A stretch of 64,000 bases of DNA from Rhyacophila brunnea (lineage: Eukaryota; Arthropoda; Insecta; Trichoptera; Rhyacophilidae), in contig JAGYXB010000658.1 in the NCBI GenBank assembly GCA_022495005.1, positions 372,001 through 436,000 on the forward strand. Direction: 5' to 3'. The notes under the pieces are model-generated. The model was given only the letters and a program-made list of their open reading frames with translations, had not been told where the DNA came from and did not search any database. Position 1 is the stretch's first letter. The number at the start of each line of letters is the position of its first letter. The position numbers were made by a program, and so were the translations under genes. Positions 22,241 to 34,939 of the stretch are shown here, one piece after another.

Positions 22241-23936
22241 AGAACACCGCTTTTTTTATGTTACCTATTTTTATGTTTCATGTTTTTTTTTTTTAATTTA
22301 ATAAACCTTCTTATAAATACATTCTTACGTTATTTAATTTTACCGAAATCGTCATCATTATATCGTTTGGCGTATATATATTCAAATAATATTGATGATG
22401 GCCAATAACTATAAAAAGGTAGCCAATTACTGATTTTTTCCTGTTTACTTACATAAAATATTATAAATCATAAATGGTTAATATAATGATGTTTTTGATA
22501 ACTTAAATGACATTGCAAAGGATCAGTCAATACAATCCAATGTTCTGATTCGGAAAATAATATTTACCAAGAAAGTTATCCTCCGCAAAAGTGAACAAAA
22601 TCTTCAAGTGGCAATCACTATATGATTCACTCTACCTAATAGAAAAACAAAATAGTATTTTTTTAATTCAGAAAATTAGAAATTTCATTTTAGAACGCGA
22701 TCGCCGAGCACGTGTTAAAGAGGTACTAAAAATTTACAATTTATTAAGTATAAATAAGTTGAGTCTTTGCGCCTCTATGTTCACACGTTTAGGAACTGCT
22801 GGTTTACCGCGAGTTGCGAATCTGGCGTAACGAGATGATCGCTCGTGCATGATCTCACGGTACACTCTTCTACTTCCACATGTTTCTAAGCCGTCTAAGT
22901 CGCGTAGCGGAGAGTCAAAACAAGATAAAATCACGTTACAGTTTGACGTGGATTCAGGCTTTGAAAGGCCTTAATCGGTCTGATTTCCACATAAAATCCG
23001 GCTTTCTATATTAATTCGCCAAATATTTGCGAATTTCCAGTCTCCTGATTGGTCCAACACTACTTTGGGAGGTTTATGGCGCTCTCCTCGAGGTTTTCAT
23101 CACTTAAAAATTAGTGGAATCGGTTTAGACCTCGTTCCTCTAGCTTGATAGGAAATTTAGTCAACCTAATGTACTGACACGGCCCAAAAGTGTCACAGCA
23201 AGAAATAATAATGCTCCTCTAATAATGCTTCACGTCGCCGTACTGCGGACGTAAAGATCTATTTACATAGTTTTAGGATGTATGTCCGCACTACTTAGAT
23301 ATGTTTTTGTATTATGTATAATTAAGTTCTATTTTATTATGTTGTCTTGTCTACGATATTTGCTCTTGATACATTCATATGCGTAAAAAAATGCTGATGA
23401 AACGTAGGTCTTCATGATAAGCTTGGTTAGGGGGGGGGTTCTTTATGTGTTATCTTTAAAATGGATCAAGACTCAATAAGAGGCCATACCAAATTTGGTA
23501 TGGCCATTCCTTATCCATCATATTGTTCAGATGTAACTCCTGCATCTAATTCCTATATCAAGATACAAAAAAACGGTCGGCGGAAAGGAATAAGGCACCG
23601 ATGATTTATCTATGTAACAACGACTGTTTTTGGAAGCTTAGAAATCATGTTATTTGGTAGGGATTACATAATTGCTAAAACCCTAGACTAGGAGGACGAG
23701 TGGAAAGGGGGACTATCTTGCTGAAATGCTGAAAAAATATAGAAGTAAAAAAATCATAAGACAATTTAATATGGAAGTTTATATTATCTCAAATAGTTTC
23801 TCCCCCTAAAATCTAAATAAGCATATTATATAAAATTAGCTTATGTAATCGGAAAAACTATAGAATTTCAATATTTTATGAATCGATTACTGATGACTCC
23901 ATTTGCAATTATTAGGTTAATTGATTTTCTTGTATA
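22241..23936. other. Spacer between the two tandem units
   Basis: About 1.7 kb with no match elsewhere in the window. No zinc finger, transposase or splice-framed exon is recognisable; a few short ORFs (for example 22,591-22,830) have no recognisable domain and no conserved counterpart. There is a G-run at ~23,431 and a short palindromic stretch near 23,482-23,510 (ATACCAAATTTGGTAT). The duplication breakpoint lies at each end. Confidence 0.7.
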
Positions 23937-24259
23937 CTCTGATGATGTGAGTTCAAAGCACACTTAATTCAACTTTTTTATCTAATTTCTAAAATTAAGG
24001 TTTTTCAAAATTATGTTTTTCTATATAACGTTATGTTTAAAAACTAAAATTTACGTAAATTTTAAGAGTACCAATACACTCGTTATATAATACATGGCAA
24101 TGGTAAGCCAAGCTAGTTCGACACTATTTAAATCTGTGTTATTAACCAGTATGTGTCGATTAAAGTATTTTTAATTTTCGATTTACAAATTAAATACACT
24201 TCGCTAGATGTAGTTGTTTTAACCATTATGTCTCAATCTATGTTTTTTGAGATAACCAA

Positions 24260-25969
24260 TCATTTTGAATTTTTTAAACACACATCGCATTGAAATTGTT
24301 TTTCACCAGTATGTATCATTTTATGTTTTTTAAGATCAATAACTCGAATGATTTTTTTAAAACACACGTCGCATTGATATGGCTTTTCACGAGTATGTGT
24401 CATTTTATGTACTTTGAGGTGACTAATTCGTATAATTTTTTTTAAAACACGATGTGGTTTTTCACCAGTATGTATCTTTTTATGCCTCTTCAAATTACTA
24501 CTTTGCAGAAAATTTTCAAAGCACACGTCGCATTTATGTGGTTTTTCACCAGTATGTATCATTTTATGTGTCTTCAAATTAGTAATTTGCAGAAAATTTT
24601 TAGAGCACACATCGCATTTATGTGGCTGTTCACCAGTATGTATCATTTTATGTACTTTAAGATGATTATTTCGGCTGAATTTTTTAAAACATACATCGCA
24701 TTGAAATTGTTTTTCACCGGTATGTATCTTTTTATGTGTCTTCAAATTACCAATTTGCAAAAAATTTTTAAAGCACACATCGCATTTATGTGGCTTTTCA
24801 CCAGTATGTATCATTTTATGTTTTTTAAGATCAATAACTCGAATGAATTTTTTAAAACACTCGTCGCAATGATGAGGTTTTTCACCAGTATGTATCATTT
24901 TGTGTGTTTTTAAAGCATCAATTTGCAGAAATTTTTTAAAACACACATCACATTCATGTGGCTTTGAATGTATCATTTTATGTTTTTTAAGATCAATAAC
25001 TCGAATGAATTTTTTAAAACACACGTCGCATTGATGAAATTTTTCATGTATCATTTTGTGTGTTTTTAAAGCATCAATTTGCAGAAATTTTTTAAAACAC
25101 ACATCACATTGATGTAGCTTTGAATGTGTAATTTTATGTATATTGAGATCAATAATTCGTTTGAATTTTTTAAAACATACGTCGCATTGATGTGGTTTTT
25201 CACCAGTATGTATCTTTTTATGCTTCTTCAAATTACTAAATTGCAGAAAATTTTTGAAGCACACATCGCATTTATGTGGCTTTTCACCAGTATGTATCAT
25301 TTTATGCCTCTTTAAATTACAAATTTGCGGAAAATTTTTGAAGCACACATCGCATTTATGTAGCTTTTCACCAGTATGTATCATTTTATGTTTTTTAAGA
25401 TCAATAACTCGAATGAATTTTTTAAAACACACGTCGCATTGATGTGGTTTTTCACTAGTATGTGTCTTTATTATATGTCGATTGATGTCACAAATTACTG
25501 GGACTCTTTTAAACCACAATTTACATTGATTTGGGTCTTCACTAGTATCGGCTGGGTTCCTACCTGGCTGGAAGATTTTATTTGAGCGAATATTGCATTC
25601 ATATAGCTTTTCACCAGTATGCGTATTGTACGACTTCAGAAGTTGAAACTTCATACATGAAATGGAGTGACTATTTAGATGATTTACCGATTCAAACACT
25701 CCATAACAATCACGGCAAACAAAGTTACGCGGAAAATATGTAACTCTAGTCAACATAATTCGAACCACCTTAGGCAAGTATAATTGATGCACTTCTTGTT
25801 TGACGTTCTGACCATCTATAGTTATGTCTGAATGCTGTGTAATCATGTTTTTGATTTTATTAGTTGCATGTGCTATTTTGTTGTTGACCAAGGCATTTTG
25901 AAGTATATCTTTTTTAGCGATGTCCTGTGGTATTCCGTGACGTACTCTGAAGCATTGCTTTGTAGAAAT
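24260..25969 (-). CDS. Type 1 C2H2 zinc-finger gene (unit 2), last exon, 13 fingers
   Basis: 569 residues of the intact type 1 gene; with exons 1-3 the protein is 714 residues, and this exon is about residues 146-714. It starts ISTKQC after TTTTTGTAG, then VKQE, LPKVVRI, FPRNFVC and the atypical CxxC...C finger. It has 13 standard fingers plus one degenerate finger lacking CxxC (KPHRVLKK) and a truncated last one (FQCDVCLKNSK). Helix residues -1/3/6 are RDK, QNR, QNK, RDI, QAT, RDK, QAT, RDK, QNT, RHV, QNT, QNR, (degenerate RHV), RDK. Three linkers lack TGEKP (SKLH, EKFH, SKPH). The order differs from the unit 1 sister, so DNA specificity should differ. Expected nuclear. Confidence 0.9.
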   Translation of the reverse strand: MSTKQCFRVRHGIPQDIAKKDILQNALVNNKIAHATNKIKNMITQHSDITIDGQNVKQEVHQLYLPKVVRIMLTRVTYFPRNFVCRDCYGVFESVNHLNSHSISCMKFQLLKSYNTHTGEKLYECNIRSNKIFQPGRNPADTSEDPNQCKLWFKRVPVICDINRHIIKTHTSEKPHQCDVCFKKFIRVIDLKKHKMIHTGEKLHKCDVCFKNFPQICNLKRHKMIHTGEKPHKCDVCFKNFLQFSNLKKHKKIHTGEKPHQCDVCFKKFKRIIDLNIHKITHSKLHQCDVCFKKFLQIDALKTHKMIHEKFHQCDVCFKKFIRVIDLKKHKMIHSKPHECDVCFKKFLQIDALKTHKMIHTGEKPHHCDECFKKFIRVIDLKKHKMIHTGEKPHKCDVCFKNFLQIGNLKTHKKIHTGEKQFQCDVCFKKFSRNNHLKVHKMIHTGEQPHKCDVCSKNFLQITNLKTHKMIHTGEKPHKCDVCFENFLQSSNLKRHKKIHTGEKPHRVLKKIIRISHLKVHKMTHTREKPYQCDVCFKKIIRVIDLKKHKMIHTGEKQFQCDVCLKNSK

Positions 25970-26385
25970 CTACAAAAAGAATGGTATTGGTATAATATTC
26001 AATAATATTAAAATAAATAGACTTTGTTTGTGTTCTCTAATATTTCATAATATATATACCATGCCTATAGACAGATATATTATAAATAATAGCGGTTTTT
26101 AGATATAACTTAAGAAAGGGTTTACTGTCAAAACGATCTGTGATACTGTGCTCATGTTATGACATTTATGATGAGTATACCTAGTCTGGCAAATCATCAT
26201 GAATACAGAGAGCCATGCTTGAACAACGCTTACAAATTAATCAAATTTACTTTGAAAGTCAGTTGTCGATTCACGCTACTTCTAATTACATTATATTATA
26301 GTCAGTTGCGTTTAGCGATTAGACTCACTTTTGCCTAATGGGTTGGTCAATTAGAAAAATTGACGCATATGAAATGACACTAATC

Positions 26386-26824
26386 CAGTGACGTCCCGTG
26401 GGGGTAGGCAGATTGAGCGTCGCTTAGGGGCGGCAGTTACTCGAAGGGCGGCAAATCGAGAAGAAATAGCTACTTAAACTTATTAAAAACAAAAATATCT
26501 TTCCATCAAAAATTCAGGTACTACAGGTTACTGGTTGGAATTATAATGTATTCATAACATAAAAGGTTTGACAGGACTGTAATTTTTTTGTTAGGGTCGC
26601 GATGTCTAGTTTACTTCCTTTGCCCGCGTCCTTGGCGACCAGAAAAGACACGAGCAGATTTGCGAATAAATATAGTCTATATTTTGTTAGTAATGTACAA
26701 TGTATACAACACATTTCTTAGATATTGGAGTCATGGAAGGATGATAAAAAATACAGTAAGTATAACTAATTAGGCGGCATTTTGGCGCTGTCTAGGGGCG
26801 GCCTTTTGTCTAGGGACGTCACTG
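26386..26824. mobile_element. hAT-like MITE-a (unit 2)
   Basis: 439 bp, perfect TIRs CAGTGACGTCCC / GGGACGTCACTG. The left flank is CACTAATC and the right flank TAATAATA; other copies read TACTAATG and CACTAAG on the right, so the original duplication was about CACTAATG. It lies in the exon 3-4 intron. Confidence 0.85.
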
Positions 26825-28079
26825 TAATAATAAGTTCTAATTAGAACTAAAAAGTTCCTAGACTCCATTGCATCCACAAAAATGATTAGTTTGATGCGGT
26901 CTACACGATAGTGGCATCATCGGACAATGTTTTTTTTTTAATGAGGCGGAAGCTTGCGTTACTGTCAATGGGGATCGTTATTAACCCATGGGCAATTTAA
27001 AAAAAATGGATATCGTTCATCCGGAAGAGAAGTGGTTCAACAGGATATGCAATATGGCTACTGCAATTAACGCTTAATTCAAATCAAGACTTTGGATCAA
27101 GAACTTGATTTAGATCATCGATGGGCACGTAACTACATTTCATAGACATCGAGTATAATGGAGGGATTTTCCAATAATATGCTGTCTTCAAATAATACAA
27201 AAAAAAATCTATTGGAGGTATAACTTCTTTTTTTCATTTTAGAGTGATAACGCCATCTTTAGGTTGGTACCTATAGTTAGTTAGATTACAATAACTTGCG
27301 ATGTTATTTATACAGAAATTATACCACCAATATTTCGATAAGCTTAATATAAGATAAGCTTGGTAATGACGGCGTTACCTATAAAACTTGAAACGCTTGA
27401 CCGTTAAACGGATCTAATGGGATAGGTGAATGGGTAACAACCATTCCTCTTAAAAACTCTGTTAATATAATTTCATCTCTGTGGACGCCCATATGTGTAG
27501 TGGTGAAAATCTCATACGGTCCACTTAGGAGAAAAAAATATACTTTACTTTTTGTTAAATAGAATTTTCTATACATTGTGTTTTCTTTCTTGTGTGGTTC
27601 TTTAAAATTTATTTTTACCTGTGTAATTTATTTGTAAATAAGAATATTGCTTACGTTAAATCAATTCGTCTAGCGTGCAATTAAAAATATAGTTTAGATA
27701 TTTCTGTCAATAAATTTAACTGTAATCACACTTCGTTTACAATAAATTAGCTGAATATTTAATTAACATAATAAAGTAGTTTTATGTACTGCACGTATGT
27801 ACTACTGTACCTACATATTGTAAGGATGGTTAAAAAGTAATGAAAACAAGATAAAATTAACTATTACTACAGTAACTATTGGTCATTCTATTTTCAAATA
27901 AAAGAAACACAAAAACAAGTCGGAATTGCACATTTTTATTACAGTGTTATTAAAAACCCTAGGTAGTCAAGTATGTCTATTGCATTATTTTTAGAACAAA
28001 TTCAGCATTGGAGTAATAAGTAAGGCAAGCAATATTTTATTAAATTGTCCTCGAGGTTCCTTATTTATTATTTCTGTTT

Positions 28080-28320
28080 CACCATGCGTTTATCAAAAAC
28101 AAAGATTGTGCCCATCGATGATTTAGAGAAATAGACCTGTTAATTGGCCTCCAACGTCGTGTGATTTGACATCTTTGGATTACTTCATGTGGGGCATCGT
28201 GTATTCACTGATTTAAGCTGATAAGCCAGCAGCAATTGACGGATTGGAAGTGTTCAACAGTGTTCGTGCTAGTCGGCCAGCAGTGCTCGAAAAAAGCGAT
28301 CCAAATTGAGCGCCTAGAAT
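28080..28320 (+). pseudogene. mariner-like transposase relic (unit 2)
   Basis: Reads NWPPTSCDLTSLDYFMWGIV, then YSLI, a stop, ADKPAAIDGL. It is the clearest of three copies for the mariner DDE/D block. No inverted termini could be assigned. Confidence 0.7.
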
Positions 28321-28355
28321 TTGCTTCGTTTGTTCTCAACAAGATGATGCGGTAG

Positions 28356-28968
28356 CAGTGACATATTAAGTGGACAACTCACTTCATACCGGCGCGCACG
28401 AGAAATTGTGCATGAAAGTCATTCACAGATGTATAGGTAGATGTCACGTGACCATATGACGTATCCATTTCCATTACGCGATACAAGCTTCGAGAATTTA
28501 TAGTAATATAACCTTTATTGTAATGGCGTATTAGTGTCATGACTAATTGCGTTAGAAACAGATTCTCGGTTACTTACGACTTTTCGGAGATTAGACGCAA
28601 GTGAGCCCAGCGCATCACAGTTGCATTGAATGAACATTATCTTAAAATGGCATTTTATAAATATTAAATAATACTAACACATGAAAAGTGATATCCCATC
28701 TTTCTTGGAGTGTTTAGTAGATTTTTGTTACAATTTTTAACTAGGCACATTGGCATTTTGTAACACAATAATAACGGTCGAGTCGAAACCTGACAGTCAG
28801 AAATTTTGTATGGGCAGACCCAGCGGTGTCGCCAGACCGCTTGCAAGCAGAATGTTCATTTGAGCGTAGGATACCGATATTAAAATATGAATTTCTCCAT
28901 CCGGCAGACCCGACACAAAGTGAGTGTCATTTTATTTTCTAGATGCTTCGTCCATATTAATGTCATTG
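28356..28968. mobile_element. hAT MITE private to unit 2
   Basis: 613 bp with a perfect 8-bp duplication TGCGGTAG (28,348-28,355 and 28,969-28,976). Ends CAGTGACAT and ATGTCATTG. Both other copies of this region (around 5,050 and 12,945) show the empty site. Confidence 0.88.
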
Positions 28969-29085
28969 TGCGGTAGCCATATCCCCGATATCATTTTCAA
29001 AATATATTAAGGGCATGCAGGTATCGATCTTTCGAATATTCTATCGAGCTTGAGAAAGACAACTGTTATAATTAATTGAACGTAC

Positions 29086-29238
29086 CTGATGTAATGGCAA
29101 GTAAAGTGGATCTGAACAGCCAGGTTGAGGGTTTTCAAAATTGATTTGGTGGATTGCGTTGTCAACAAATTCTTCTTTGATGGTCATTCCCTCATTATCA
29201 TTCTCACACTTTATATTCATCAGATCGCTTTCACGCTT
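29086..29238 (-). CDS. Type 1 gene exon 3 (unit 2)
   Basis: 51 codons, phase 0, residues ~95-145 of the predicted protein: KRESDLMNIKCENDNEGMTI, then KEEFVDNAIHQINFENPQP and LPLHQ. Both IKCE and IKEE motifs are intact. The flanking intron just upstream of the acceptor (TTAATAATGTTGTTATTTTC) is also conserved next to the equivalent exon of the third gene (54,578), which supports the exon call and a common origin. Confidence 0.87.
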
Positions 29239-30242
29239 CTGAAAATAACAACATTATTAATACTATGTAACACCATAATGGTCAGCCAGAGTAGACCTCT
29301 CGTAGCTCTTTATGTCATTTTGACAATTCATATTGATTTCCATAGTAACGCACGTATATATTAATAATTTAGTTACTAGGACACCCTTAGCAACCAATAA
29401 TAGTACGAATATTATTTACATTATATATATTTTTCCGAAAAAATAACTTTCCATAAAAAACAGAATTAACTGAAAATGAATTCAATTATGCTTATGGTTA
29501 AAAGTATTAAAAGAATGCATTGTAATCTTGTTTTAAAGTTTCAAATGTCTAGGTAGTCGGGAAGTTAGCTAAAAATCTTCAATCGTATAATACAAATCTT
29601 GGACAAACAAGAAAAAAATTGTACTGGACACGAAAACATTTGTACTGGACAAACAAGAATACGAGCTAATGAAACGTCGTAAAAAAGTCAGTTTGTTCAG
29701 TTATAAGAGCGCATCTGCCTAGGTATCGAACACACTATAATATGTCAGTAATTCGCAACAATATGAGATGATATACGCGGACCTAGTACTCGAACAATAA
29801 TGACACCTGTACACATGCATGGAATTACTGTCGGTAATTGTGCTTATTTAAAAATGTCATGACAATAACTGTTTACACGTAAGAGTGCTGACTGTCTTTC
29901 CAATCTCATTCTTCAAGAGTAAGCGAGGCGCGATGTTGTCATTTTATACTACTATCTGACAGATCGTATTGAAAATCGGACCTCAAAATGAGTAGTTCAT
30001 TTTTTTACCTTCATGTTAGCCCCTATCGCTCTACTGCGCAGACGCAGATCAAAAATAATCTTACTTGCGCGCAATAAATCATCACAATTTGGAATCTTCC
30101 AATCTTGTTTAATTAATGCACGCAATTTTGCCAACTGCAGTATATTACATGTTTCCCCAGACCTTTTCTTACTGTGCACAGTACACGTGTAAACGGGGTA
30201 TAATTATATCAGGATAAATCAGCACATCAGGTAGGTACTTAC

Positions 30243-30362
30243 AGGCACCAAAGACGGATTTGGCCATTCGCCGGATACAGAAGTATGACAGCTTTCATTG
30301 TCGGTCCGTTTGAGTGGAGGATCGACTCCACATTTTATATCCACGTCTAGTTTAATGTCAAA
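30243..30362 (-). CDS. Type 1 gene exon 2 (unit 2), shortened
   Basis: 40 codons, residues ~55-94: FDIKLDVDIKCGVDPPLKRT ... EWPNPSLVP. Compared with copies at 6,330 and 14,228 it has lost 15 nt (five codons) just before the donor, in frame. The IKCE motif has become IKCG, removing the acidic position of the SUMO-type consensus. Acceptor and donor are intact. Confidence 0.85.
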
Positions 30363-30817
30363 CTGAAAACAAACAGTATAAATTGTCATTAAGTAATGTG
30401 TTTGATGAGATGTTCTTATTTATAATTGAATCATCAAGACTGTTCCAGAACAAAATTCTTCATTGAAACAAATTACACAATTATTAATTAATATTTAAAG
30501 TTTGCAGCGACACGTCATAATGAATGAAAGGGCGCAAACATTACACGTGGTTGGATTTACTGCAGAAAGTACCTATATATTATCGGGGACATAACGAGAA
30601 AATGCAAAACTGCACGCATTTTTAAAACAAGGTCAGCCGTTTGCACGTGATAGTTGTAACTTGCACAATATCAGCGCATACGCAGTAGAATTATAGTGGC
30701 GAGCTTGACCGAAATAATGCGAACAACACCACGCAGAGCATTTTAACGTTTAGAGATATTCACAACGTGTCAAAATAGCACCATACAATAACTTAGTACA
30801 AATAGGATTGGCTAGAC

Positions 30818-32545
30818 CAGGGGTCGGCAGTTTGTGAAGTGAGAAGAGCCAAATTGTCAGGGAAACAGGACAACAAAGGTACTAGAGAGCTTCATGTTAT
30901 GTATATGGATTTTTAGGGGAAAACTTCAAGATCGTTTATTAAAAAAATATTTAGAACGGCGTCCATGCATCGCTTTGATAGCTTTACTATATCTGGCAAA
31001 TAGCTATTTATTTTTAATTGAAAACATGATTGAAAATTTTCATCCATTATTCTGCTTCTAAGTTTATTTTTTATTTGGTTCATAGATGTGAATGTTTGTT
31101 CGCATATATATGTAGAGCCAAAGATTGTGAGAATACCAAACACTAGTTTTTTTAAACGCGTCATATGTTTCAGGCAAACTATTCCATGTATCAAATATTA
31201 TTGTTTCTATTGTAGGCAGTTGTTTTATAGCAGTCCACTTGTGCTGAGAAATAAAATTCGATTTCTCTCTTTCGAGTTCTTCCAAGCGGGTGATCAGATC
31301 TATGAATTTTTGAGTGTGCTCCAATTTTTTTTTGCTTTTTAAATCTAATAACTACAAGCAACACGTGTGAGCACGCAGGTAAATAATATGAGTACAGTGA
31401 AGAGTGGTAGAGTATGCCGTACGAGTCTAAGTTTATTCGGCGGCTCTATCTCATAAACTCATAAGTTATAAGGATGCTTAAGGGGACGCTCTACAAAAAT
31501 GCCCTTGAGAATTGAAAATATGCTATTTCTATATGTGGTCCGAAATAGTTGGTCTACTAGTAATATTAAAATGTCGCCGCCGATACGTACCTCAAAAGTA
31601 ATGGTCACTAAATTAAATTTAAAACAAACAAACTCTTTCCAACAAAGCAAGTATGGGGTGACCAAAAAATAGTATCTTTTAATATACTAAAATGTTACTA
31701 AATTCAATATGTTAATCAGCTGTTTGGTAGGAAGTATTGCAACTAATATGGTGGATATTGTGACGTTTTTAAACTTATAGTTTAGTTTAGTAGTTTAGAA
31801 ACTTAGAAATAGATTAATAACTTTTTAACCTGAAATTGTACGAGAACTAAACATACGAAGGATTTTTTAACACATATTATCTACATACATTTTTATTTCA
31901 TGTTCAATCCAAAAAAACATTATTAATGAGTAGTATTTATTTGTAATGTGCAAGACCTACATAATTATTAAAAAAAAATAGGTAAATATTGTTTAATTCT
32001 AATGCATATTTTAAAAAAAGGTAGAATATATCTAGTGATGTACCCGAGTTTAGTCTGACACTTTTACAAACTAGTAACGCAATTTTACTTTTATAATATG
32101 TACTAGTGAAACAGTAGGTAGGTACCATTATTGTATTTTGTTGGTTGAGTAAAGCCAATGCACGAAATATTTTATAACGCCTAAAAATAAATATTATCGT
32201 GCAGGCACCCCATATACTTTTATTATTTTTCACATTGTTTTCATTCGGCCGGTCGGCGACAGCATTGACGGTACCTAATAAATCATTGCAAAGAATTGCT
32301 CTACCAAGATTAAATATTATTATGTTTTTAAAATAAAATCTTCAATGACCAGGTATTTTGTTGTAAATTAGATTTAAAATGACGTGCTGCTCGCTCTGTG
32401 GACTCTGCTCGACTAAAATATGAATCACATTGGTCTGTTATGCCTACTCTTAAGATGAGGTGAAATTGGAGTTTATGTCTGAAGAGCCGCAAACGTCTAT
32501 GCAAAGAGCCGCATGTGGCTCGCGAGCCGATTCTGCTGACTCCTG
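30818..32545. mobile_element. hAT element with transposase remnants (unit 2)
   Basis: Starts CAGGGGTCGGCAG, ends CTGCTGACTCCTG. The 8-bp duplication GGCTAGAC / GGCTAGGC differs at one base. It contains transposase remnants on the minus strand. About 970 bp at 31,483-32,453 is absent from the unit 1 copy and begins and ends at TTAA (CTTAAG), probably a later insertion whose own ends I cannot pair. Confidence 0.85.
30913..31324 (-). pseudogene. hAT transposase C-terminal remnant (ZBED5/GTF2IRD2-like)
   Basis: Two overlapping minus-strand frames. One has KFIDLITRLEELEREK and NSLPETYDAFKK. The other has FGSTYICEQTFTSMNQIKNK followed by LRSRIMDENFQSCFQLK, the typical hAT dimerisation region (STY-C-E--F--MN--K---R). 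A frameshift separates them. A derelict transposase, not a host gene. Confidence 0.8.
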
Positions 32546-32790
32546 GGCTAGGCAGTCAGCACTCTTACGTGTAAACAGTTATTATTGCGATAGATACAAA
32601 TTACACACTATCAGTGCCAGTGAATCCAAGCACGTGTATTATACAAGGAGCCACATCTGCAAACGTTAATATCACATAGTACAAATTTGGCGAACCGAAT
32701 AAAAACCATCCATACTCGTCGTAGAAAAACCCTTATCCACAACACGTAGACCCGGCCACTATTGACCAACCTACGCGTGAACATCGTACC

Positions 32791-33414
32791 CAGTGACGTC
32801 CCGTGGGGGTAGGCAGATTGAGCGTCGCTTGGGGGCGGCAGTTACTCGAAAGGCGGCAAATTAAGGAGAATCATTATGTATATATATAAATAGGTACCTA
32901 TCTAAACATAGTAATGACGGAAATATATTTCCATTAATAAAATCAGCTCACTGGTTGGAGACAAAATGTAATAATTAACATAAAAGGTTTAACAGGACTG
33001 TATTTTTTTGTCGGGTTCGCGATGTCTAGTTTACTTCCGTTGTCCTTAGACGTCACGTCCTTGATAACCAGCAATGACACGTGTAGATTTCCGAATTATA
33101 TGTAGGTACAAGGTACAATCTTACTTAATTAATTTATACAAATATTTTTGCCAGTCACTCGCGAGTTTTGAAAAGGTTTAGGTGTATTTTTAAATGTATC
33201 TGAAACCGAGGACTCCCAATATTGTCTATTGAAGTAGAGATGGTATTTAAATTAGATTAAGTGGTATGTATATATTTTGTTAGTAATGTATCCATACAAC
33301 ACATTTCTTAGATATTGGAGTCATGAAAGGATGATAAAAAATACTTTATAAAAAAATGGGGCGGCATTTTGGCGCTAGTATCTAGGGGCGGCATTTTGTC
33401 TAGGGACGTCACTG
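32791..33414. mobile_element. hAT-like MITE-b (unit 2)
   Basis: 624 bp, TIRs CAGTGACGTCCC / GGGACGTCACTG, perfect target duplication ATCGTACC on both sides (left 32,783-32,790, right 33,415-33,422). Confidence 0.92.
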
Positions 33415-34250
33415 ATCGTACCTAACCAAGGCCGATGACTCGAATGTCTTCAAGAGCAGAGGATATGTGTGGCGGACACACTTCACTAATTAGATTATAA
33501 TATCACTACATTCGTCAATGGACAGACGGCATAATAAGCAAATGCACTGACAGATAAGCTGTGGATATGTTATGTTTTTTAAAAAGAAATGACGTGGCAC
33601 GTGGTGTTAAAACACGATTCCTCGCATTGAGTTTCAACAGCGTCATCTTTATATTATTAAAGTCTGAGCATCTCTTTTTACACAACCAACGAGTGGTCTA
33701 TTCTTCAGCTGTCAAAATCCGATCCCAGATTGCTTGACATATTGATTCGCCCTTTCTCGTTTCAAATTGAATTATAAAAAAATCTCAAATCAAATATATT
33801 AACTATCTGTGGTATTTATAAACAATATACATTCCTGTTATTCATCAGCTGTCAAAGTCAGACTAGTCCTTCACACAAAAACCGGTGGTAATATCGATTT
33901 CTAAAAAGTATGTAGCATTGATCTATGCATTACATTTGTAGAAGGTGTGTTAATGCTAGTGTATTATTTATCATATAACTCATCTATCCAAATCAAACCA
34001 TTCCCTGTGTGAACACGACAGACGCGTCAGTATGAGCAGTCTATATAACGACGACAGTTCATATATAGACAACAAAGAGAGGGGCGGAAAAAGTAAGACA
34101 AGTCGTTGTGAATGTATTGGCTTTCTAATTATGTCGGCAATGGTTTCAAACAATTGGCTTTGCGCCTTCATTTGAATGGGTCAAACATTGTACAATTAGA
34201 TTGCGGAAGGGTGTTATGTCAGTTTAGGTTTGATATAAATAGATACGTAC

Positions 34251-34412
34251 CTCCAAAGTTGTGGCATACGAATGCTCGACACGGAATTGCCTTATAAAAT
34301 ATGATTGTGTTTGTTCTTCCGCGATGTGCGAACGTTCGATCGGTATATATATAGCACTGACCGGTGTTCCGGGATCGGTTTCAAAGTCTTCCGGTTCTTT
34401 TTTAATCTCCAT
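34251..34412 (-). CDS. Type 1 gene exon 1 with start codon (unit 2)
   Basis: 54 codons, MEIKKEPEDFETDPGTPVSA ... RVEHSYATTLE, ending in GAG before a GTACGTATC donor. Start context AAACATGG. It is two codons shorter than the unit 1 version. It begins the intact 714-residue type 1 protein (54 + 40 + 51 + 569). The divergent type 2 start is 4.4 kb away (38,847); most of the extra distance relative to unit 1 is transposon sequence inserted here. Confidence 0.85.
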
Positions 34413-34939
34413 GTTTCAAATTGTTATGTAAATTGAAAAAACAAAGACTGCTCAACAATTGCCACAGGCGAGTGCTTGGCGAGTGACAGCTAACAACAAA
34501 CTAGCAGTGTTGCCAGTGTTAATTGAATTTAATTTCAAATCTAAATTCGAGAATAATGTATGGAATTCAACGATTTTGTTTGATAAAACACTGTATTTTG
34601 ATATAGTTTTCCAAGTATCTTTACGAAAATCATATTTTCTTCTCTTCCAGTCGATATTTTTTATATATATACCTATATATAAACGGGGAATATATATTCG
34701 CACAATTGAATAGACTGTTTTCACAAAACGCTGACAAATTTTAAAAAGATGTTCGTCACATCGGAAATGGATGATATTCACAAATCAACTACAACACTCA
34801 AATGATCGATTTGCACTAAGGAAAAAGTAGTCTTCACGTATCAATATACTATTGTAACCAATTAATCGTAAAAGAATACAAACACTATGAAAATTAGGTT
34901 TAATGATTTTAAACCACCGCAACCAGTTGCCGCGGTGCA

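Noticed and set aside
22591..22830. Small ORF in the unit spacer
   Set aside because: No recognisable domain, not conserved in the other unit, and unremarkable for random AT-rich sequence.
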